From Colius striatus (lineage: Eukaryota > Chordata > Aves > Coliiformes > Coliidae), in the NCBI RefSeq assembly GCF_028858725.1, contig NC_084767.1, positions 33,921,395 to 33,985,394 of the forward strand: a stretch of 64,000 nt of DNA. The letters are read 5' to 3'. The position numbers and the translations under genes were made by a program. Positions 25,401-40,400 of the stretch are shown here, one piece after another; the first letter of the stretch is position 1; each line of letters starts with the position of its first letter. The notes beneath the pieces were generated by a model. That model was given only the letters and a program-made list of their open reading frames with translations, was not told the origin of the DNA and made no database searches.

Positions 25401-28400
25401 CTCTGGCTGAAGGGTCCGCGTGGTCGCCTCCATCTTGTATCACTCTTACACCTCCTGCCTCGCATTCCAAATTCCCGTCCCCTAAATAGTGCTGGCAGAG
25501 GCGCCAGATTGGCCCAGCCGGGCCGGAGGTGGGTGTGAACCCAGGAGCCGGGGGAGAGTCCAAAAACTCTTTACCGGGTCTTCCCTGCAACCCGCTCCCC
25601 CTGTTACTAAGCCAAAAGCTGCTCCTTGCTAAACCAGAACAGTAACATCACCTAAACATTTACTCAGTCAAAGGTGGTACAAGGGAAGCAGCTGGAATGG
25701 GCAACTGGAAGGAGAAAAGAGTTTTCCCTTTTAGTAAAAATGGTGATCCATTGGCTCAATGTCATTATTTCATGAAATTCATTTCAATATACTAAAGGTA
25801 AAAAGGTCACAGTCCCTTTAATATGCAATGGCCCCTCTCCTTATATCCCCTTGTATTCCACATGAGCATTCCTAGCTCTACAATCTGAGCATAGTTTAAA
25901 ACTCAGGCAATCAAGAATGTGCACATGACACTTTCATAATCTTTTGGTTACAGGATTGACTCTGGGAGCTGCCTGCAGCCTCTCTCTAGTGAAAGACATC
26001 TTGACAAGAGCAGTCTCAGAATTCCCTGAAGAGAAGACAAAGGTTTTCTGTGCCCTCTTGCAGCAATTAAGAACTCTGGGTGGAGAACAGATAAGAAATG
26101 TTGCTGTATGTTGCTTGTTATTGCATTAAAAATTGTTACATTGTGTAAATGTGAAATTGCTTCTGACCACATGTAAAACTTGCATTTTTAATTCTGGTTT
26201 TAACAGTGAATTTTCTGTCAACACATCGTTGAGTTTTCAATATGTGCAGTGTGCATGTTATATTGTCACTTAAAAAAATGTGATGATGGAGAATGGTGAC
26301 ATAAATTTTCTTTTTTTCCAAGTCATTAGGTGGAAACATTGTAAGTAGAAAATCAACCTCTGACTTGAATCCTGTTCTGGCAGCCAGTAACTGTGTGCTC
26401 CATCTGGCTTCAAGAGGTAAGAGGAAATTTTCTGCTTCTGTAGTAGTGCTAGAGGTACAAGATCCTACTGCATGGAGAGAGGGGAAATAACAACAGTTGA
26501 GCATTTGTTACAGAATCTTTTTCCCATGTTTATTCAAGATCACATCTGCAAAAGAAACAATTTGCAAACAAAGAACATGTCAAGTTACTGTAAGCACTCA
26601 TAAAACCTCACAATTTCATTAGCTGTGTACTGCCTCTCCAACTCCCTGATAATTTTTTTCTGTAATTGATGCTTTTCCCTAGTTTTGAAATCTGTCCTCT
26701 GTGTCACTGAGAAGAAAACTTATAGAATCAAATAGAAAAATAGAAACCTTATAGAAACTATAGAATCCAATTTAAACCTTCCCTGATGCAACTTGAGGCC
26801 ATTTCTTCTTTTCCTATCGTTGGTTACCTGGGAGATGAGACCAACCCCCATCTCACTACAACTTCCTTTCAGGTAGTTGTAGACCATGATAAGGTCTTCC
26901 CTGAACCTCCTTGCAGTAGAAGAAAAGATAATTACAGAATAAGTATTGATCTCTGGGCACTTTCTTAGCACTCTGCTGTTAATATACTATGGAAGATGAA
27001 GCAGTCTTCTGTATTTATAGAGCATAACACTGATAATTTGTTTTGTAAACTCTGCAGTTACTCAGGAAGGCTGCAGATATTTCTTGCCAATTAAAATATG
27101 ATTGATGTGGGTTAATTGCACAATTGTACAGAAGTTTCTGGATTTTGGATTTTTTTTTTAGGAAGAAAGCGACAGATCCCTCTGAGTGATATTTTTGTAG
27201 ATGGTGTTGGTAACAATACCATTTCACCAGAAGAGATCTTAGTCTCTGTCCATATTCCCCATTCTAGAAAGGTAAGTTACTAGTTTTATATTTGCATTAT
27301 GCAGAGTTAAGGACTATTAAATAAAGAGCAGGAAGGAGAATCATCTCTGTGTTTGAAGTAATACTATTACTGCTCGCTTTCTGATTTCCTTACATTTGAT
27401 CCTGTCAGTGCCATACTGCCCCCTAGTTCCAGCCAAAAAACACAACTCAGCAGGTAGCTGGTGATATGTAAAGAGTGATATTCAGACAAAAGTTTACCTA
27501 AAATGATGAGGGTGATTGCAGTTGTGTCAACCTCCTATAGAAAAGGCTCTTGGACAAGCTGTCATAGTCCTCACAAAATCAGGCTACTCCTCTATGTTAA
27601 GGTTGACATCAAGCAAGTAAAGCATCTCTTCAGGAGAATTTTTCTTAAAATGACATAAGATTGAACACATGCATAGTGCTTCCATAAATGCTGCTGAACT
27701 AAATAATAGTCTTTAACTAGTATTGTGTTTGCAGAAGTGGATATGGGATCTTGTGACAGAATATGGGTCATATTATTTGAGTACTGAAATTTGGCAGTAC
27801 TTTGAAGCCTCTGAGCTTTTTGTCTTGTTATAAATTCAACTCCATTCCACAAAGTTCCTGCATTCCGGCTATCTACCAGAAAAAAAAAAGTAGATCATCT
27901 GAGCTGTGTAGATGATGAAGAATTGGGTGTGGGCTGCTAGAAAATTAAAGATGGTAAAGCTACTGAAAGGTCAAGACAAGGAAGTTTATGGTCGTGAATG
28001 CTCAGGAAGCTGAATATCTGCTCTTTGGTTTTTATTGCTGTGCTTCATGTAGTGCAATAGAAAGTTCTACTTTCAATACATGTCTGCAGATTACCCACTT
28101 GTGTCTAATCTTGCTCAGGGGGAGTATGTCTCTGCATTTCGACAAACACCGAGACGGGAAAATGCTCTTCCAATAATTAATGCTGGGATGAGAGTCCTTT
28201 TTGAAGAAGATACAGATATAATAAAGGATTTAAGCATTTTCTATGGAGGCGCTATCTCAACTACAATCTGTGCAAAACAAACCTGTCAGACACTTATTGG
28301 AAGGTACAATTCCTCTCCCTTCTGTATATCTCTGAATAAAGAGACTTTGAGAGCTTGGGTGTACTTCCTTGGAGCATGGAAGTACAGAAATATTTCACTT

Positions 28401-31400
28401 TCCTAGCTGATTCCACATATGTTCAAAAGAATAATCTGTTCAAACCTGAATAATGACTTTTTAGGATTGTTACATTTTAGAGTTTGCACACAGGTGCAAA
28501 TCCACTGTGAAGTATGCAGAGAGATACAAGATGAGCTGTGAGAGAAGCGGATGAAATACAGTCAGTTGTGCAACCCAAGTGTTGGTAAACAATGCTATAT
28601 AGCATAGGTTTGATAGTCCTCTAGTTTCAGTGTTCTTGAGTCTTTCTGTTTCACTCTAATAGAATCATAAAATCATTGAATGGTAAGGGTTGGAATGGAC
28701 CTTTAGAGATCATCTAGTCCAACCCACTTGCAGAAACAGGTCCACCTAGATCAGGTCACACAGGAAAGCATCAGGTGGGTTTTGAAGACCTCCAGAGAAG
28801 GAGACTTCACACCCTCCCTTGGCAGCCAGGGCTCCCTCACCCTCACAGTAAAATAGGTTTTTTCGTATGTTGAAATGGAACTTTTTGTGTTCCAGCTTCA
28901 TCCCATTACCCCTTGTCCTGTTGCTAGATACAATAGAAAAAAGGGATGTCCCAACCTCCTGACACCCACCCTTTAGATATTTGTAAATATTAATGAGATC
29001 TCTCCTCAGTCTTCTTCAGACTAAACAGCCCCAGTTCCTGCAGCCTTTCCTCATAAGGAAGATGTTCCATTCCCCTGATCATCTTGGTGCCCTGTACTGG
29101 ACTCTCTCCAGAAGTTCTCTGTCCCTCCTGAGCTGAGGAGCCCAGAACTGGACACAGACTCCAGATGAGGCCTCACCAGGGCAGAGTAGAGGGGGAGAAG
29201 AACCTCCCTTGGCCTACTGGCCACACTCTTCATGCATCCCAGAATGCCATTGGCCTTCTTGGCCATGAGGGCACATTAGTGGCTCCTGGTTAGTTTATTA
29301 TCAACCAGGACTCTCAAGTCTCTCTGCAGAGCTGCTCTTCAGCAGGTCAATCCTCAGCCTGTCCTGATGCATTGGGTTTTTCCTCCCCAGATGCAGGACT
29401 CTGCCCAACTCTCAAGCTGATTGAGATCCCACTGAATGGCAGCACAGCCTTCTGGGAAATCAGCCAGTTTTTAATAGATAGAAAGTCTCAGAACTTCAGG
29501 TGTGCCTAGTAAACTTGGAGCACAAGTGAAGCCTTAACCTTTTTGACATCCCTTCAACTATAAAACCCTAATAATCCCTGAAGTTAATCCTTGTGAGTGG
29601 GATTATGTCTACAGTCCATGGTACAAATGTATTACTGCAATTTGTATTTATTTTTTGAGCCCTGGACTGATTATATGTATTTTTCTTCCTGACAGACACT
29701 GGAATGAACAAATGTTGGATGAAGCTTACAGATTAATTCTTACAGAAATTCTTCCTCCAGAATCAGTCAGCAGTGAAAAAGACTATAAGAAGACTTTGAT
29801 AGTCAGTTTCTTCTACATATTTTTCCTGGAAGTATTGCAGTCATTGAACACAATGGTAAATTAGTTCTCCACATGCAACTTGGGGTTCACATCTGCAGAA
29901 GACCATAAGTACTTAACTCTCAAACAGACTGATGGAGAGGTGTCCATTTAACTTGTAGGAGTTCAGATATCTTTACCTTGGACATGAAACTTTAAAAAAA
30001 CTTGAGTGATGTTAATGCATCAATATATCAGTACAGAGTTCCCAGGCCCAAAGAAAACATACATTAGGTCTTATTCCATCTGTGGTTCAAAACATAAATA
30101 GTTAGAACAGACATAAAGACTTTGGAAAGCAACTGTAGGTGTAAAACCAACCCTCTTTCTGTTGACAGGAATCCTTCTGTTGACCCCATAATTTCACTTT
30201 CCAATTCATTCTAGGTGTAATTTAATTATTTTTGTCTTAAATCTGTTCCTATGAGGAAAAATATCCCATTTACCTTTTTTGTCTGTATTACTTTCTGTGT
30301 AGCTCTAGCTCTTTGCTCTGAATTACAATTAGTAGGTAATTTAGTATTACCAAGAGTTATTTTGTGTCAATTTTTATCATGTTCCAGAACAAGGTGCTTG
30401 TGACTATCTCTGCTTTGTGTTGCTTACTTTAAACAGGCATATTTGTTGCATCCAGTATATGTTTAAATATTATTTAGTGATATTTCAAAACTCTGTATTG
30501 CTTAAAAATTGTTATTTTAAAGCATTTCTAGTTTGTGAGAGTCTTGAAGGAATTTCCTGTATAGAGATTTTGCATCTGATAATTGAGGTTGTTAGCTTTT
30601 CTAATTGGAATGTTCAAAATGTGAGTTTTACTAGTAATTCACTTCCTTTTTCAGGATCCTTGCCAGTATCCTGGCATACCTCTGGAATATAGGAGTGTTC
30701 TTCAAGATTTCAAAACAAAAATGCCCCAAAGTATCCAAATATACCAGGCAAGTGATTTTATTCTGAGATCATCTGTGCTGTATGGCAACACTGAATTAAC
30801 TTTCAGGAAAGACTTAGGTTAATAAGCACTAAATTCATACACATGTTCAAGGAAATAAAATGGGGAAGGAAATATTTAAGCAACATTTTCTCGATTTACA
30901 CTGATCAGTTGTAGTCTTTTAGTGAGGACAACAAATCCTAGGCAGCACTGCTGATAGGTCAAAATACACCACCAAACACTGCTAAATACAGTGCATAATC
31001 TTGTGAGAGTATTTTGGAAAATTATCGAAGCTTCATAACACTACTCAGTAAGGGAGGAAACTGTGTTGAGAAGAAGTTGTGTTTGTATCACTTTGAGGTA
31101 AACAATCAAGGAAAAAAATCCAAGTAGACAAACCTGTGCAAGGCTGGTGAAAGGCTCTTTAAGAGAAGAAGTTGAAGAGAGCCCCAGGAGCAGCAGTCAG
31201 GTCCTGCATCCTTATCTGTTTTTAATACTGAACCAAAAGACAATGATATGAACAATTCTTACTTCATCTGATTTTCTGATTGTTGTAAGAAGAACATGAC
31301 TATTTTTTAAAAAAACTCTTTGGGGATGGGGGATGTGTATTTTTTACTGTACAGGACGTAGATCCGGGTCAGTGTCCCCAGGATCCTATAGGACGGCCCA

Positions 31401-34400
31401 TTATGCACCAGTCTGGAATTAAGCATGCAACTGGTGAAGCAGTTTACATCGATGACCTTCCTTCTGTGGAGGAGGAGCTCTTCCTCGCTGTTGTCACTAG
31501 TTCCAGAGCTCATGCTAAGATTGTGTAAGTGTTCAAAGTGTGTCAGAAGAAAGAGTTGTTATGAATTGCTGGCTGAGATTTTTTGAGCAGACCAATGAGT
31601 TATGTGTGTGCAGGATAGCATGCCTGATACCTCAAGTGCTGGAAGGAATACTGTTTCTCTAGTAAAAAGCTCTGTTTGGATTTAAGTGTCTCACCCGATA
31701 TTACTGCACTAATTTAAGGTTGAACTGTTTCTTGTTCATGAGCCATCCTAGGGCTAGCCTTGTTACCCTCCCAAAGTGCTGACCTGTGCAGTGCAAGCAG
31801 GCACTGAAACTCAGCTTTACCAACATACCTTTTAAATCTCAACTCTCTTATGAAAAAAGAAAATGGTTCTGCAAAGCTCATATGAGCCCTTATAGGAGAG
31901 GCAGATGGGAAGAGGATTTTATTTTGAGAGAACTGTTTTTATTTATGTTTTTATACTGCCAATACACCTATTCCAGCAGTTTGTTCAACATTGGTCCACC
32001 AAAATGTGCATATCCAAGCTGTCTGCCCAGAATTTAGACACCAATACATGTATCCAGGTGATCTATGAGGATTAATTGTGGTGACAGAGAGGAATAGGAC
32101 AGCTTGCTATAGAGACCTTGTCATATTTCCTGGCTTATTCTTAGGTTAGTGATAGTATGCTGGGTTTGGATGTGCTCTTTTTAACAGCCTCATCTCTGTA
32201 AGTCAATAGGATTTTTTCACCCTGCTTCTTCTGAGTGTCCAGAGAAGATGCCTGTAGATGTGTTGGAATCTTGATGATCTGCTAAACTAGGTGCTGTCAA
32301 AACATGCCATTCTTACAGACCTTCTGACTTTCTTTCTGATTCTTCTTTCTGATGTCATTCATTCTGCATTTGTACTGGTCTTGCCATTTCTGTTCTAATT
32401 CTTGACATTAATTCTTTATTTGTAGATGCTTATTTGTGGCAGTGGTTGCAATTGCAGCATCGTAATTGTGCACTGATTTTTATTAAATCAATACAGTTCA
32501 GGCAGTCGTATGGCCTAGTGATTTCCCTGTTGTATCTGAAATATTTTGTAGAAATGAAGCACGTTAGTAGAATTTTGCCTTTGACTTACACTTTTTCATA
32601 CGCCACAGACAGAAGGAAAGACATGTCTGAACCTATGAGCAGATCCTGGCAGTGCAAGAAATACACCTCTGTATTGTGTTCCTTTCCTCTGTGAAACATT
32701 GTAAAAGTAATTAATTACATATCTCTCTTCCCATATCTCATCAGATCTATAGATACCTCAGAAGCTCTAAAAGAACCAGGTGTGTTTGATATCGTAACAG
32801 TTCATGATGTACCAGCTACAAATGAGTTTTACTACTCTGATGATCCAGAGATTGTATTTGCAAGAAATGAGGTATAATTACAACCTTTTAAAAACTTATT
32901 CTGCTAACTTGTATTGTTTTTCTTCAGATTTTTATAATGAAATTTTACTTGCTGACTCTTGAATTTTCTGTATTGTATGTATGTCAGAGAGTCACTCTAG
33001 GAGTATAACAAGGTAAATTCTTACTTTTTTTTTCCCACTCCCTTGTTAACTTCAAAATAACTGATGTGCATTATATTCTGCTTAAAGAAAAATATGTAAA
33101 TCACAAGAATACAGATTAAATTTCATGAAACCATCTGATTTGTAGGAAGGGTATATTTCATGGAAAGTTAGGCTCTCAAATCACTTATCAGTTTGAATAC
33201 TGTATTGTCTTTGTTTCCCAGTTATCCTGGTATTTCTTATCACTTGTTAGCTTCATGGATGACATAAGCAACCCAGAGATTGTAAGTCAAAACAAAATTC
33301 TAAAAAGGAAACATGAGTAGTGCTTACATGAAAGAAGAATATCAGCAGCTTATGTGGGAATAATTTGAATCCACTGTTCTATTAAGTGATGTATATTTTA
33401 CAGGTGATCTGTGTGGGTCAGATAGTCTGTGCTGTGGTTGCGAATTCCGATGTTCATGCCAAACAAGCAGCTGCAAAAGTGAAGATAGAGTATGAAGTGC
33501 TGGAACCAGTGATCTTAACAATTGAGGTACTGACAATTTATTTTCTCTTGCTTTTTTATTATTTTATCCATATAATTAATGAAAGAAGCAGTTCACACTC
33601 CTCACTGGCTTTTTAAACATGATTTTCTAAGGAAACAAGGTGAAAATGAACATCCAATTAACCAGTAGGACAGGCTCCCTGAAAAATAACTTTTCAACCT
33701 TTTTGATAATTTTGACCATTTGTGATAGCCAACAGTATTAAAGGTATTATGGTCTCACAAGTTTCATAACAATAAACAGCAGAATAGAAAAGAGGAACTC
33801 TTTTAATGTTCCCAGTGAGGAAAAGGCAACGACCATGCTGATTGTTTATAATTCTTTCGGTAGCTACCAGTGAATCACTGGGTGCATATTGGCTGAACAG
33901 GATCAGCTTCTGATTATCTGTAGCATTTTATGCCTGTTGTTAGGCTAGCAAGCCAACAAAGTTAGGCTGGAGATGTGTTGGGGGAACATAAGGGGAAAGA
34001 TGTTAGAGATGTTGAACATTTCTAAAATGTGATGTGGGAATCATAGGGGGAATGAACTTACGATGGGTTAGTGAAATGAGTGGTAGTAAGGAACTAAGCA
34101 CATGTTTGCAGGGAACTAGCATTAGTTCTGATAGTCACTTTACAGCTTGTTCCCATAATACTTGTGGGGTGTAACAGAACAGTCTTTCTGTTATCTTTCT
34201 GAGAGAAGTAGTCTCTTTTTAAAGACTGGCAAGCTTTACTAATATTTCATTACAGTTGAAACTCCAGTGAAGACTTACTAGAAATAAAGGAAATCATGCT
34301 TAATAAATAGATTCTCCTTTTACTTAGTCCTTGTGATTTCTTCCCCTCTTAAAAGCAACACTCTTTGGATAATTGGATTGCTTTCTTATGTTGTGCTCTA

Positions 34401-37400
34401 TTGGTCACTTGCTAGATGTATGAAAGAGAAGAACAGGCTGAATAAAGTGAATGCATTTTCTTCAGAAACTGGCATCATGAGTAACAGGATATATCAGGAA
34501 GGAATTACTGGAAGTGAACACACGAACTCTTCACAATTACAGTGAAGTGATGAAATACAGTTGTTCATTGACTTAGATAGCTAGTGATTCAAATCTCTGA
34601 AGACAGTGTCATTTCTTTTGAGAATAAAATCCCACAACAAGCTGATAACCTTTAAAATACTTCAAAAAACTATATGCCATTTTCTCAATTACAGGATGCT
34701 ATAAAGCACAACTCATTCTTTGAGCCCAAAAGAAAATTGGAAATAGGAAACGTTGATCAGGCATTTGAAACTGCGGATAATATAATTGAAGGTAAACTGC
34801 AGAATACATTCAGTGATAAATTGTTGTCAATATTTGCATTTGTCTATCTGTTCTTCAAGTCCCAGTTCTATCTTTTTTCCATATAGCCATTAGGCCTGAG
34901 AAAGTCACCTGGAAGACAGTGTGATTGGACCTAGTGGTCTTGTGGTCCTGCTGCTACATTTGAGCTTTTTCTGTCCTTGAAACAGAATCACAGAATAATT
35001 AGGTTAGAAGGAGGTCATCTAGTTCGACTTCCTGCTTAGAGCAGATACATTTATCCCAGGTTACTAGGAGCCATGTCTGGTCAAGTTTTGAATATCTCCA
35101 AAAATGGAAATTCCACAACCTCTGTAAACACATCTTGCAGTGTCTGGCTGCTTCTCATGTGTTTGACCACAGTCTGGCTCACTCTTCTCTATACCCTCCC
35201 ATTAGGTAGTTTTTGACAGCATTAAGATCTATTCTTAACTCTTCTTATAGATGAATAAATACAAGTCCCAGTCCCCTGACCTTCTTGATGGCCTTCTTGA
35301 CCTGGTCCAGTATACCCATGCTTTGTTCAGTTTTTCTATGTTTTGTGTAATATAATCACCACTTGCAAGCAATATTGTTCTACTATTAATCAAGTTCTGT
35401 TGATGCCATTGGAGCAAGACTAATTTAATCTTGCAAGGAATTCCATCTATTTTTTGTTTTAGATGTTGTTCCTTTGTGCTAGCAGCATCATAAAATTTGA
35501 TGCTGACTACAATAATTTACACGACACTGGGCAGTTAGTTCTCTCCTGGTTCGTTTCTCTGTTCTTTTCCCTCAGTAACTTTTGCATTTTTCTCTTTGGA
35601 TCAGGGGAGATTCACATTGGGGGACAGGAACACTTTTACATGGAGACTCAGAGTGTGCTAGCTGTTCCAAAAGGAGAAGATAAAGAAATGGATGTGTATG
35701 TGTCAACACAGCATCCAGCATTTATTCAGGTAATACAGAGCATTCTCAGAGAAAACAGTTGAACCTGTGATAAAAGAGCTTTTTAAGTTTGGTTTACAAA
35801 TCCATCTTAACAGTTTGGAAGTAGTAGGAATGTGAAATTGCACATATGAATTTACCAACAACAGCTGCTTTGTAGTACTGCTGTAACTGGATAAACACTG
35901 ATTGCTACGCTGTGAGAATAATGAGCGTGTAAAAGTCTCCTATTTCCCTTCAAACAAAGTATCACATGCCCCACTATTTTAGACATGAAAAATTCCCAAT
36001 GGAGTGCTGAGGCTTCTCTATTGCTGTTAGCTTTTCTGTAAGGTGAGAAGTAATCAGGACCCTGCAGAATCAGTCTGCTGATCAATTCTAATTAGCTGCA
36101 GATGAGACTGCTGCTCCACAACAAAATTATAATAGGATGGTTTGGGTTTAAAGAAACATTTCAAGATCATCTAAGCCAACCCTACTACCATGAACAGGGT
36201 TATCTTTTACTAGATCAAGTTTCTTGAAGTCCTGTCCAAGCTGACTTTGAGCACTTACAGTGATGGGGGGTCCCCAGCTTCTCTGGGCAACGTGTTCCAG
36301 CATCTCACCACTCGCATTGTAAAAAAATTATTCCTTATGTACAATCTAAACCTACTGTCTTTCAGTTTAAAACCATTGCCTCTTGTCCTTTCAGTAGAAG
36401 CCTTGGTATTTGTTTCTTACGATACTTTATGTATTGAAAGGCCATAATGAGGTTTTTCTGGAGCCTTCTCTTCTGCAGGCTGAACAACTTCAATGCTCTC
36501 AGCCTTTCTTCGTAGAAGAGATGTTCCATCCCTCTGATCATTTTCATAATGGTAAATAGTAAAGAAAACACTGACATAGTATGTGATCTGCATAGCAATA
36601 GCTATGGTGCATGAAACTGATGGCATTTCAGACTCAACACTGACATTTTGTGTTCAAAGCCCAGTTCAGGTCCTTTTATTATTTCCATTATTATTGTGTT
36701 GCCAATAGTCAAGAAGCATGAAGAACTTTGTGTATGAGAAAAGGATTTAAGGTAAGAATATTCCTGATAGTAGCAAGACATTAGATTATTAAAAAACAAA
36801 TGGTTTTATTTGAATTAAAAAATAAAATCAAATGTATGATCTCAGCAATAAAAGTTATTAAAACTCCATTCTAATAACTTTTTCTTATACCTGGAGCTTC
36901 TTATTGTTTTGGTAATCAAGTCCAATTATTCTTCACTCCTGACCATGGCCTTTTCACAGTCTCTGTGGTAGAGATTTTAAATGTGAACACTGCTAACAGT
37001 TGTTATCTTTTTCTTGCTTTATAACATAGGGTGAAGGAAAAAATATTTTCCTCTCATTTATGAAAAAAAACCCAAACATCCAAAAACATCTTTTCTGTAA
37101 GAGGTTTCTCTTTCAGAACCTAACTTTTATGCCAACTCAAACTAAGCCTAAAAGATTTAAACTGTTTTTACAGGAGATGGTAGCTGCAAGTTTAGGTGTT
37201 CCAGCCAACAGGATCATGTGCCATGTTAAACGAGTTGGTGGAGCATTTGGAGGGAAACTCCTGAAAACAGGCTTACTGGCATCAGTTGCTGCAGTGGCAG
37301 CAAACAAGTAAGTGTGATATGCATGTATTGGGATATGAAGAGAAAATAGGGTGAACAAGTTTTGGATTTTGACTAAAATGCTTTCTCCTTTCCCAAAGTT

Positions 37401-40400
37401 GCTGGCCAAGAAGTCATAAAGTCCTGACAGATCATATTTTGTAATACTGTTCAGTGCATTTGTGTGTTTTATTAGACTACTTATGTTAAGCAGCTCTACT
37501 CTCAACTAAATTAATGGGACTTGAAGAAATTGGTATTAGTATAAGCTAGATATATTCTTGAAATGATTGAGCACTTCAAAAGGACTAATCCCTAAGTAAT
37601 CCCTAACTGAGGCTTTATATGTACATTCAAAACATGACATTAGCCATCCAGGTGTGAACTTCACTGGCATAGCAGGATGCAGAAGGTATTAATGAATGGA
37701 ACTGCTTTTAAGAACGTGAAGTACTAGTTCAGTCCCCAACAGCTTTCAGGCAAAAATAGCTTGAATCTATTGGGTATGTTTTTGTTAATATGTTTTTAGT
37801 TAATACTACCTGAATTCGTTTAGGAACCTTAACACATAAAGCTCCATCCTCTAAATTTGTCAGGACAATATTGATAATTATCTGTCTGGGAGTAATAACC
37901 TCTTTTATGAACATAACAGATTTGATGCAGGATACACATCAGACTACATCCAGTTTGGTAATCTGAGTTGTTAGCTCAATTCATTTCTCATGTTACTACT
38001 GTCACTGTTGTACAAACTGCTCTTGATTCTTTTTGGCCATGTTATCTGTGTTTTGGATTAACAAGGGCATACTAAAAAGAATATTTTTTACAAAACCTAA
38101 ACATCTTATTTCCATTTTTTCCGAAGTAATGATTTTAAATCATACATGCATTTGTTGACTAATTTTTATAATTTGGTTTTATTCTAAGGTATCTAGTTCA
38201 GTAGGATTCTGAATAGCTAAGAGCCGACTGTTTCTTGTTTAAAGTCAAATGCTAACTACTATTAGCCAACTTAACACAGTTCAGTCTTAACACGGAAATA
38301 ATTTCTTCAGAAAAAGTTTGTACTGAGTTCTCGTTGGCTTTCAAGAGATGAAATAAAAATTCTGACATGATTGTAATTGCAAAAAAACCCAAGAACTCTG
38401 GACATAGATTTAGGCATATATTTAAGCCTATTAAAGTTAAGTTTCATCTAAAAGCATGTTCCTATACATCTGGATGCATGATTAATAGCCACCTTGTTAA
38501 TAACATCTCTTATTTTTACTTAAATTTGACTTTTGTTTTGTTGATTTAGAACCAACAGAGCAGTCCGTCTTATTCTGAGCCGAGGGGATGATATGTTAAT
38601 CACTGGTGGCCGACATCCTTTTATTGGAAAATATAAAGTAAGTGGCACAGGAATTCAGTCAAAAAATACCTGCCCATATTCTGTGATTCTGTAATTTCAT
38701 TGTTACTGGTTAATATTTGTTCTATTAATGAAAATTAGTGTAATCATTTCAATTGTAAACCAAAACTATTAGCCAGGAAACCAAGAGATAAAGTTGTTAT
38801 ACAGCCCTTTACCTGTTTCTTCCTCTATACATGCAGGGTTTTGGTTTGGTTTTTTTCTAGTCTCTTCATGCCCTTTTCCTTTTGTAGCTCTGTCTGTCTG
38901 TCTGGGAATGAGAAGCCTAATTAACTCAGACTTCTTCTGCAGAGGTATATTTTAAACCATCCATATGGCTAGGTTCACACAAAGGAGCAGGTTGTTTTTC
39001 ACAGAACTAGTGTTGTACAGTAAAACTCACCCTATGGAGGAAATCAATCTCTTCCCTGCTCATGCGCTGTCATCAGTCATAACTATCCATTAGGAGATAA
39101 TTTTTGCCTTCTTTTCAATCTCTACTTAGGTAAAAGCCAGTATCTTAGGAACATTCTTTCTCTTTTGCCCTTCTATAGTTTCAGTGAATACTGCCCAGAT
39201 ATTAATAGTGCAGTATGACCCTAATTGTGGGACTTACATTAATTTTCAAAATATACAAGCACTGAAGAAATGAATGAATGCTAAATCTAAATAGGTTCTT
39301 GTTGATTCTTCTAGGTTGGCTTCATGAACGACGGTAGGATCAGAGCTGTGGATACCAAATATTACATTAATGGAGGATGCACCCCTGATGAATCTGTCCT
39401 GGTAAGGATTTTATAAGCTGGCAGATCATATAACACAGAAGAGGCGTTAGCTAGAAAATGATGAAGGTCCAGTTCTCTTTTGCATGTGTTGTAATCCCAT
39501 AGCCTTTTGATGTAGAGACTATGGGTTGTTGCAAAATCTACTCCTATGAGTTTAACCTTTCCTTCTTCAATTCAGTGGAGCACTATACTACCTTTTTATA
39601 TTTTCCTACGTATTCACTTCATGAACGGTTTCATGAAAGAAAGACTGTTCTGACATTTAACTAGAACTGTTTGTCCCCTACCTCAGGTAGCAAAAGTATC
39701 CCTATTGAAAATGGACAATGCATACAAGATTCCCAACTTAAGATGCTGGACTTATGTTTGCAAGACAAACTTGCCGTCAAACACAGCATTCCGAGGGTTT
39801 GGCTTCCCCCAGTCAGCACTGGTGACAGAAACTTGGATAACGGCAGTTGCAGATAAAGCCGGTTTATCACCAGAAAAGGTGACAAAGACATCTTATCTCC
39901 TGAAATGAAGTCTATGCAACTGGGAATTTTTTAAACCCTTTAGATATTTGGTTTTGTTTGAACAAATATTTTCTTAACTTAAACATAATATGTGCTAAAA
40001 TTATTTTCTTTAACCAATGTCTGGTTGTTGAATGAATAGCATGCTCTTACAAACTGGTAATTGATCAAAAAATGTACAATCTCTTGTTGTCTACTCATCC
40101 TCCCAAATGATCGGTCCGCGTATAACAGGATTGTGTGACAGCTCTTAATTTTATTATTTCAGATCAGGGAAATAAATATGTATAAAGAGAACGAGGAGAC
40201 ACACTTCAAACAAAAGCTTGAACCACAAAATTTAATAAGATGTTGGAATGAATGTATGAAGAAGTCTGCATTCTACAATAGGAAAAGAGCTGTCATTGAA
40301 TTTAACAAAGAAAATTACTGGAAGAAAAAAGGAATTGCCATTGTACCAATGAAGTTTCCATTTGGACTAGGCACACGTTATCTTTCTCAGGTTGGTTTCT

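Noticed and set aside
25021-25590. 189-aa minus-strand open frame
   Set aside because: Inside the CpG-rich second solo LTR, with no protein family resemblance.
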